Assembly (NCBI GenBank): GCA_031271475.1
Contig: JAISVP010000087.1
Span: 1-11,147 of the forward strand
Direction: 5' to 3'
Length of the DNA stretch: 11,147 bases
DNA from: Oscillospiraceae bacterium
GTDB lineage: Bacteria; Bacillota; Clostridia; Oscillospirales; Ruminococcaceae
Positions 6,520-11,147 of the stretch are shown piece by piece. The notes below the pieces were generated by a model that saw only the letters and a list, made by a program, of their open reading frames with translations, did no database searches and was not told where the DNA came from. Position 1 is the stretch's first letter. Every line of letters begins with the position of its first letter. Position numbers and translations under genes: made by a program.

Positions 6520-6966
6520 TTATGTAGCTTCTCCCGCCAGTTTCTGAACAATAAATTCCGAAATCATATTCTCATTCTCTTTCATTACCGCGGCATCATA
6601 TTCCGCCCGCTGTTTTTCCTCAAGTTTATTGAGCCCCGATATTTCCTGATTCAGCAAAACCACCACACGCCGCTGCCGCTCAATGGCGCCTTCTATAATA
6701 TTAATCCGTATTTGTGTTTGTTCCTGATCGGATCGGATATTGTCCTTGCGGTATTCATAGATCTTAATTTGCATTACAGCAATTCCGACTTTTATTTTTT
6801 CCCCAAGTTCGTTATTGAGCATATTGAAACTTGCCTTGAGCTCATTCATTCTCGCATATGCTTCATCTCTGTCGGCAATCAGTTTCATGAGCGTTCCTTT
6901 TTCATTCTCAAGTAACTGTTCCTTATAATCCCGCATCTTCTTTAACGGGAACTTAAACTTTTTCAT
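6520..6966 (-). CDS. fliJ: Flagellar export stalk protein FliJ
   Basis: FliJ is a small antiparallel coiled coil that inserts into the FliI hexamer, much like the gamma subunit of F-ATPase, and contacts the export gate and chaperones. The product is 148 residues, the usual length. It opens with KKFKFPLKKMRDYKEQLLENE, the typical family start (hydrophobic FxFxLxK followed by a charged helix). Nearly all the rest is a heptad-rich charged helix with no globular segment. The ATG at 6966 has GGAGGT 7 bases upstream. The sequence is too simple for catalytic motifs, so the call relies on length, coiled-coil character, the N-terminal motif and position directly after fliI. The 75-base spacer before it can form competing hairpins (separate entry). 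Confidence 0.9.
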   Translation of the reverse strand: MKKFKFPLKKMRDYKEQLLENEKGTLMKLIADRDEAYARMNELKASFNMLNNELGEKIKVGIAVMQIKIYEYRKDNIRSDQEQTQIRINIIEGAIERQRRVVVLLNQEISGLNKLEEKQRAEYDAAVMKENENMISEFIVQKLAGEAT

Positions 6967-6969
6967 GAA

Positions 6970-7038
6970 CCGTACCTCCGAATTTTCACCTAACCGTCAC
7001 AGTCTTACCTGTCCGGTACGGATTCTTAATAAACCGGA
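6970..7038 (-). promoter_or_regulatory. Competing stems in the fliI-fliJ spacer
   Basis: Two inverted repeats share bases 7015-7017 and so cannot both form fully. Stem A pairs 7033-7038 with 7012-7017 (TCCGGT/ACCGGA on the minus strand). Stem B pairs 7015-7021 with 6970-6976 (CCGTACC/GGTACGG), and its 3' arm takes in the last three bases of the fliJ ribosome site GGAGGT. Stem A begins four bases after the fliI stop, where terminating ribosomes would disturb it. This could modulate fliJ translation, but the stems are short and this is inference. Confidence 0.3.
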
Positions 7039-7041
7039 TAT

Positions 7042-8370
7042 TTACTGCTTATTAACTGTAATAGCTTTCAGCAGTTCGAGCGTCTGCTCAAATCCGCTTC
7101 CGTTTTCAACCCTTTGCTGTAAGAACTCATTAACTTCATCTATCTTGGATATTGCGTAATCCAATTGCTTATTTGTTCCCGGCTTATAAGCGCCGATTGA
7201 TATTAAATCCTGATTGTCCTGATAAACAGACATTATATTCCTGATTTCATTAGCGGCGGCTTTATGTTCCGGAGATATTATCGAACTTGCGAGCCTGCTT
7301 ATACTTCCCAACACATCAATAGCGGGGTAATGGTTTTTCATCGCAACTTTTCTCGACAGCATTATATGCCCGTCAATTATACCGCGAACCGTATCGGAAA
7401 TCGGCTCGTTAGAATCGTCTCCCTCAACAAGCACTGTATAAATCCCTGTAATTGAACCTTTTTCAAAATTCCCGCTGCGTTCAAGCAGCTTTGGCAATGA
7501 AGCATAAATAGACGGCGTATATCCGCGTACCACAGGAGGCTCACCGATACTCAGACCTATTTCCCTTTGTGCCATACAGAATCTGGTTACAGAGTCCATC
7601 ATCAACAGCACATCCATGCCTCTGTCACGGAAAAACTCCGCTATAGTCGTAGCTGTCATCGCACATTTAAAACGCATCATAGCCGGCTGGTCTGATGTAG
7701 CAACTACCACAACCGAACGCTTTGCCCCTTCGGGCCCTAAGTCTCTGTGAATAAACTCCAAAACCTCACGCCCGCGCTCGCCCACAAGAGCTATTACATT
7801 AACATCCGCCTTCACATTGCGTGCTATCATCCCCATCAATGTGGACTTTCCGACTCCGCTTCCCGCAAAAATCCCCATTCTCTGTCCTTTGCCGATTGTC
7901 AGCATTCCGTCGATTGCCTTTACTCCCATTTCAATAGGCTTAGAAATCGGCGGCCTTTTCATTGGATTACTCGGAGTTCCGCTTATGGAATAGTAATCCT
8001 GACAGGTAAATGTTCCCAAGTCGTCAATAGGCTGCGCAAGTGCGTTAACAGTCCTGCCTATCATTTCCTCACTGACCCGAATTTTCAACTTTTCTCCCGT
8101 ATTACGGACTACACTTTCATATCCTATACCCTCTATATCCTCATAAGGCATAAGAAGCACTTTGCCTTCCTTAAATCCAACCGCTTCCGAAATCACGTTA
8201 GCGGCGCCGTCAGCGAGCGTTATATGGCACACATCTCCGACATTACAGTTTATGCCCGTTGCCTCAATTGTAGTGCCGACTATTCTCTCAATCTTACCCA
8301 GCCGATTATGAAAGTCATTAACTCTTATATACTGTCTAAGTTTTTTCTGACTTAAATCAACCGTGAGCAT
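7042..8370 (-). CDS. fliI: Flagellum-specific export ATPase FliI
   Basis: FliI is the cytoplasmic hexameric ATPase that helps load and unfold substrates for the flagellar type III export gate. The 442-residue protein has the usual family length. It has an N-terminal beta domain, the Walker A loop AGSGVGKST at residues 169-177, GERGREV at 197-203 and Walker B DVLLMMDS at 253-260. PAIDVLGSIS at 349-358 fits the ATP synthase alpha/beta family signature P-[SAP]-[LIV]-[DNH]-x3-S-x-S. All catalytic motifs are intact. The ATG at 8370 follows a near-ideal TAAGGAGG with 7-base spacing, whose first bases are the fliH stop; the gap between the genes is 12 bases. Flagellar rather than virulence-type function is clear from the neighbours. 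Confidence 0.98.
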   Translation of the reverse strand: MLTVDLSQKKLRQYIRVNDFHNRLGKIERIVGTTIEATGINCNVGDVCHITLADGAANVISEAVGFKEGKVLLMPYEDIEGIGYESVVRNTGEKLKIRVSEEMIGRTVNALAQPIDDLGTFTCQDYYSISGTPSNPMKRPPISKPIEMGVKAIDGMLTIGKGQRMGIFAGSGVGKSTLMGMIARNVKADVNVIALVGERGREVLEFIHRDLGPEGAKRSVVVVATSDQPAMMRFKCAMTATTIAEFFRDRGMDVLLMMDSVTRFCMAQREIGLSIGEPPVVRGYTPSIYASLPKLLERSGNFEKGSITGIYTVLVEGDDSNEPISDTVRGIIDGHIMLSRKVAMKNHYPAIDVLGSISRLASSIISPEHKAAANEIRNIMSVYQDNQDLISIGAYKPGTNKQLDYAISKIDEVNEFLQQRVENGSGFEQTLELLKAITVNKQ

Positions 8371-8382
8371 ATGAATCCCTCC

Positions 8383-9282
8383 TTAGCAAACGTCGCTTGC
8401 ATTCTGCTCCTGAAGCATAATCTGCCTTTCATCGTCAACCCGCTTAAAATAATCCTCTATATTTTTAAGGGAAGTAAGCACAGACGCATCAATAACTCTA
8501 TCCGGAAACTGCAGCATACAAGTTCCCTTATGAACATCTTCGGCAACGTGAACTTCCGCTTGCGGAATTCCCTCATTTTCAGCAATCTGCCGTATCATCT
8601 TTCTAACAACATCCGGTAATTGCGCGGAAACTTTCACACTTACCCATTTTTCATCCCTTACATCAGCCAAAACCGTCCGCAGTATATTGGATATAAACAT
8701 CTCATTGCCGTCAATTTTCTGTACAATTACCTTCTGAGCAATATCAAGTGCAAGCCATTTCAGTTCCTTTGCGAACACTTCCATATACTCATCATGATCC
8801 TCCGACAGCTGCTGAAGCGCCGCTCTGATTTGCACCAAGGAATCTTCAATATCCTGCGCCTTACGCTTTACGCCTTCATTAAACCCTTCAATACGGGCTT
8901 TTTCCATTTCCGCTTTATAATCATTATGTGCCTGCTGCACTATTCTTTTGCCTTCCTTTGAGGCGTCTTCAATTTTTTTTGCCGCGTCACTTTGAGCAGC
9001 TGCAAGAATTTTACTGCGCTCGTCATTAGTCATACGCATAATCTTGTCACGGATTTGCTGTGCCTGAAGCCTTGCGGCTTCAAGAGTACGTTCCTTTTCG
9101 GCATTAACCTCGGTAAGCAAATCCGAAAGTGACGCAACAACCAGCTCACCGCCCGGCGGTATGCCGGAGTCTTCTCCGGCAGTTTCCGCGGGGTCTTCAA
9201 TCGTCAGAATATCGGCAACATCGGGTATTTCGACAAAATCGTCAACTCCCGAAACGGTCTGTGATTTAATAACTTTACGCAA
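8383..9282 (-). CDS. fliH: Flagellar export ATPase regulator FliH
   Basis: FliH binds and restrains the FliI ATPase and links it to the rotor C-ring. The 299-residue product starts with a low-complexity acidic segment (to about residue 45). A long charged, alanine-rich coiled coil follows (about 55-160) with one GxxxG pair (G133, G137). The C-terminal domain (about 165-285) contains LALDIAQKVIVQKI and KGTCMLQFPDRVIDAS, the typical FliH C-terminal signatures. The start is a TTG at 9282. It overlaps the fliG stop by 8 bases and has AAAGGATG about 8 bases upstream. The first ATG of the frame lies deep in the coiled coil and would remove the N-terminus. The fliH stop codon TAA forms the first bases of the fliI ribosome site, so the genes are tightly packed. 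Confidence 0.93.
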   Translation of the reverse strand: MRKVIKSQTVSGVDDFVEIPDVADILTIEDPAETAGEDSGIPPGGELVVASLSDLLTEVNAEKERTLEAARLQAQQIRDKIMRMTNDERSKILAAAQSDAAKKIEDASKEGKRIVQQAHNDYKAEMEKARIEGFNEGVKRKAQDIEDSLVQIRAALQQLSEDHDEYMEVFAKELKWLALDIAQKVIVQKIDGNEMFISNILRTVLADVRDEKWVSVKVSAQLPDVVRKMIRQIAENEGIPQAEVHVAEDVHKGTCMLQFPDRVIDASVLTSLKNIEDYFKRVDDERQIMLQEQNASDVC

Positions 9283-10282
9283 TTATTTCATCCTTTCCGC
9301 CCTTTGATATTACAATTTCGCCTGATTCCTCAAGCCGTCTTATTACAGCAACGATTCTCTGCTGGGCTTCTTCCACGTCACGCATACGCACATTATGCAG
9401 ATACATCATATCCGTGCGTATTGTCTCCTGCTGACGCTGAGACATATTACTGAATATAGCGTTAGTAATTTCCTCACTTGCCGACTTAAGTGCGACCGTA
9501 ATATCTTTCGTATCACACTCACGCAGGAAGAACTGTATTTCCATATTATCCAAGTACACAATGTCCTCAAATACGAACATGAGCTTTTTGATTTGATCCG
9601 CAAGTTCCGGATTCGTATCATTAAGTTCATCAAATATGTACTTCTCTGTTCTTCTGTCCACATGGTTCATAATATCCGCAAGATAACTCACACCGCCTGC
9701 TTCCATAACATCCACCGATGACATAGAATCCAGTTTAGACCTTAAAATATTCTCAACAATATTTATAACCTCAGGCGATGCCCTGTCTAAATTTGAGATT
9801 CTCTGAAACACCTCAATCTGTATGTCTTTCGGTAATTCCACAATAATCTGCGACGCCATATCCGCACTGCAGTGGGACAAAATCAGCGCAATTGTCTGCG
9901 GGTATTCGTTCTGCACTATCATAAGCAAATTTTTATAGTCTGCCTTACGCAAAAATTCAAATGCTTTCGTCCGTCCCGAACGGATAATTTTATCCATTAA
10001 CTGCAATGCTTTTTGAGGCCCGAACGCTTTTTCAAGTATATCGCGGGCATAGGTTTCCCCGCCCTCGGTAACGATTTTCTGCGTTATGCACATTTCATAG
10101 AAATCGTTCATTATTTCGTCTAATTCCTCAGACGAAAGACCGTCTATCCGCGATATATGAAAAGATAGCTCCTCTACTTCTTCCTCATGCAGAAATTTAT
10201 ATACTTCCGATGCGTTTTCCCGACCCAACGCTATCAGCACCGCCGCCGCTTTCATTACCGGCGTCATAGTAACTGTCGCCAT
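9275..10282 (-). CDS. fliG: Flagellar motor switch protein FliG
   Basis: This 335-residue protein has the usual length for FliG, the rotor protein that sits on FliF and takes torque from the MotA/MotB stator. The N-terminal domain opens with a KAAAVLIALG segment. The middle domain carries EYPQT at residues 126-130 (the EHPQ motif with H replaced by Y). The MFxF linker is MFVF at 235-238. In the torque helix the charged residues known from E. coli align as K266 (K264), R283 (R281), D291 (D289) and R299 (R297), while the D288 position is T290. The ATG at 10282 has a GGGGGT-like ribosome site 7 bases upstream, weaker than those of its neighbours. The 3' end overlaps fliH by 8 bases, which suggests translational coupling. 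Identification is secure. Confidence 0.98.
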   Translation of the reverse strand: MATVTMTPVMKAAAVLIALGRENASEVYKFLHEEEVEELSFHISRIDGLSSEELDEIMNDFYEMCITQKIVTEGGETYARDILEKAFGPQKALQLMDKIIRSGRTKAFEFLRKADYKNLLMIVQNEYPQTIALILSHCSADMASQIIVELPKDIQIEVFQRISNLDRASPEVINIVENILRSKLDSMSSVDVMEAGGVSYLADIMNHVDRRTEKYIFDELNDTNPELADQIKKLMFVFEDIVYLDNMEIQFFLRECDTKDITVALKSASEEITNAIFSNMSQRQQETIRTDMMYLHNVRMRDVEEAQQRIVAVIRRLEESGEIVISKGGKDEIIA

Positions 10283-10413
10283 TACACAACCCCCATATCG
10301 TTATTGGACTGCGAAACCATTTTTACAGCAATTTCAATAAAAGCACACTAAACCTGTTCTCACCGCTTCCGCTTTTAACGAAATCCTGTAATATCAGGAA
10401 TTTCCTTTCACCG
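10283..10413 (-). other. fliF-fliG spacer, 131 bases
   Basis: No reading frame or promoter is supported here. The one structure I see is a weak inverted repeat at 10381-10402 (TCCTG/CAGGA with an A/T extension broken by one extra base), just after the fliF stop. It has no U-tract on the minus strand, so it is not a convincing terminator, and fliG is probably read from the same transcript. Confidence 0.5.
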
Positions 10414-11147
10414 TCACTCTTCGCCTTTAATCATAGAACGGATAAGTCCTGCCGCAATTTCCGGATTCTGTGTAACGAAATCCTTAATTTGCTGTGCAAC
10501 ATTTTCTTTTTCACGGTTTTGCTCGGAAGCCTGTTCGGCAAGAGAACGGTTCTTTTCAAACAGTTCCGCTTCAAGAGCTCTTACTTTTTCATTATTCTGC
10601 ATTTCAATTGCAAGTGCTTTTTTTCTGTTCTGATCCGCAATGATTTTTATAATAACCACAGCAACCACTACTAACAGGAACAATCCCATAAGCATATACG
10701 GCAGCCACTGAAGGAATATATCCAAAAAAGTGGGATTCGGAGGGAGTGGTCCAGGATCCGGAGCCACATACTGATTTCTAAATGAAATACTGTCGGGATT
10801 AATGTTTGTCGCATTGGCAACCAGCGCCTCATACTCAGCCCTTTCAGCAGGAGTAAGCCGCACGATTTCACTCTTAACAATAACAGAAACAGACGCATCC
10901 TGAACAACACCCCTTGACCTTTCAATCTGGGTAACATGCTCCCCGAAAAGCCAGTGAAGTTTTTTAGTATAGTCAGACGCATCCTGATTGGTAAGCGTAT
11001 CATCCGCCTCGTTCGGATAAATCGGCGGATCCGGATTCTCTGTATTAGGCTCCTCACCCACAACACCGTTCGGTCCGAGTTCAAGATCCCTCGGAGTAAT
11101 CCAATTCAGGAATGCTTCGTCCATAAATCCCGCGCCCGTATCATCAT
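10414..11147 (-). CDS. fliF: Flagellar MS-ring protein FliF, C-terminal part (5' end outside window)
   Basis: About 243 codons are visible and the frame stays open through the right edge, so the gene is cut by the window and not truncated by a stop. FliF forms the membrane MS ring on which rotor and export gate are built. The visible part holds the end of the periplasmic region, including the stretch DASVSVIV followed by a LTPAERAEYEALV segment and INPDSISFRNQ. That pattern is the usual FliF lead-in to the second membrane helix. The helix itself is a long hydrophobic run (WLPYMLMGLFLLVVVAVVII), followed by a charged, probably coiled cytoplasmic tail. The tail ends in IKDFVTQNPEIAAGLIRSMI, matching the family's FliG-binding C-terminus. 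fliG follows after 131 bases. The identification rests on these motifs plus position, and the N-terminal half cannot be judged here. Confidence 0.93.
   Translation of the reverse strand, partial: DDTGAGFMDEAFLNWITPRDLELGPNGVVGEEPNTENPDPPIYPNEADDTLTNQDASDYTKKLHWLFGEHVTQIERSRGVVQDASVSVIVKSEIVRLTPAERAEYEALVANATNINPDSISFRNQYVAPDPGPLPPNPTFLDIFLQWLPYMLMGLFLLVVVAVVIIKIIADQNRKKALAIEMQNNEKVRALEAELFEKNRSLAEQASEQNREKENVAQQIKDFVTQNPEIAAGLIRSMIKGEE

Noticed and set aside
7747..8355. 202-codon open frame on the plus strand opposite fliI
   Set aside because: It lies wholly antisense to a gene with intact ATPase motifs, its translation has no recognisable domain, and its composition is what a reverse-frame shadow gives.
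10381..10402. Terminator after fliF
   Set aside because: Only about five solid pairs, no U-tract, and fliG must still be expressed.

Overview
The window is an ordinary but informative stretch of a bacterial flagellar operon. All eleven recognisable genes lie on the minus strand, so transcription runs from high to low coordinates. The order in transcription is fliF (3' part only, cut by the right edge), fliG, fliH, fliI, fliJ, fliK, flgD, a conserved flagellar-operon gene of the TIGR02530 type, flgE, flbD (swrD) and motA. This order, with flbD between flgE and motA and the TIGR02530-type gene between flgD and flgE, is typical of Clostridia-type Firmicutes. The moderately AT-rich base composition, strong AGGAGG-type ribosome binding sites and use of TTG and GTG starts agree. 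I cannot name a genus.

Layout from right to left: 11147-10414 encodes the cytoplasm-proximal end of the MS ring (FliF). 10282-8383 holds the rotor and export-regulator genes fliG and fliH, which overlap by 8 bases. 8370-6520 holds the export ATPase fliI and its stalk fliJ. 6409-3738 holds the hook-length ruler fliK and hook cap flgD. 3696-3319 is the TIGR02530-type gene, 3117-1324 the hook protein flgE, 1154-972 flbD and 904-53 the stator gene motA. motB would be expected beyond the left edge; the last 52 bases show nothing I can support.

The genes follow assembly order: MS ring and switch, then the export ATPase complex, then hook building (cap, ruler, subunit), then stator power. Several intergenic spacers are unusually structured. 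There is a 12-bp perfect inverted repeat plus a second hairpin before fliK, two mutually exclusive stems before fliJ, three inverted repeats in the 201-bp spacer before flgE, and a 13-bp perfect hairpin after flgE. None has the U-tract of an intrinsic terminator on the minus strand, and I see no convincing internal promoter. The whole window therefore reads as one transcription unit entering from the right and leaving at the left. Spacer structures may tune translation or mRNA stability gene by gene.

No wholly new system is evident. The best leads are a tandem duplication of the C-terminal module of FlgD, a near-identical 30-bp tandem repeat in the ruler part of fliK, the poorly characterised TIGR02530-type protein, and the structured spacers. 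No gap without a gene exceeds about 200 bases.
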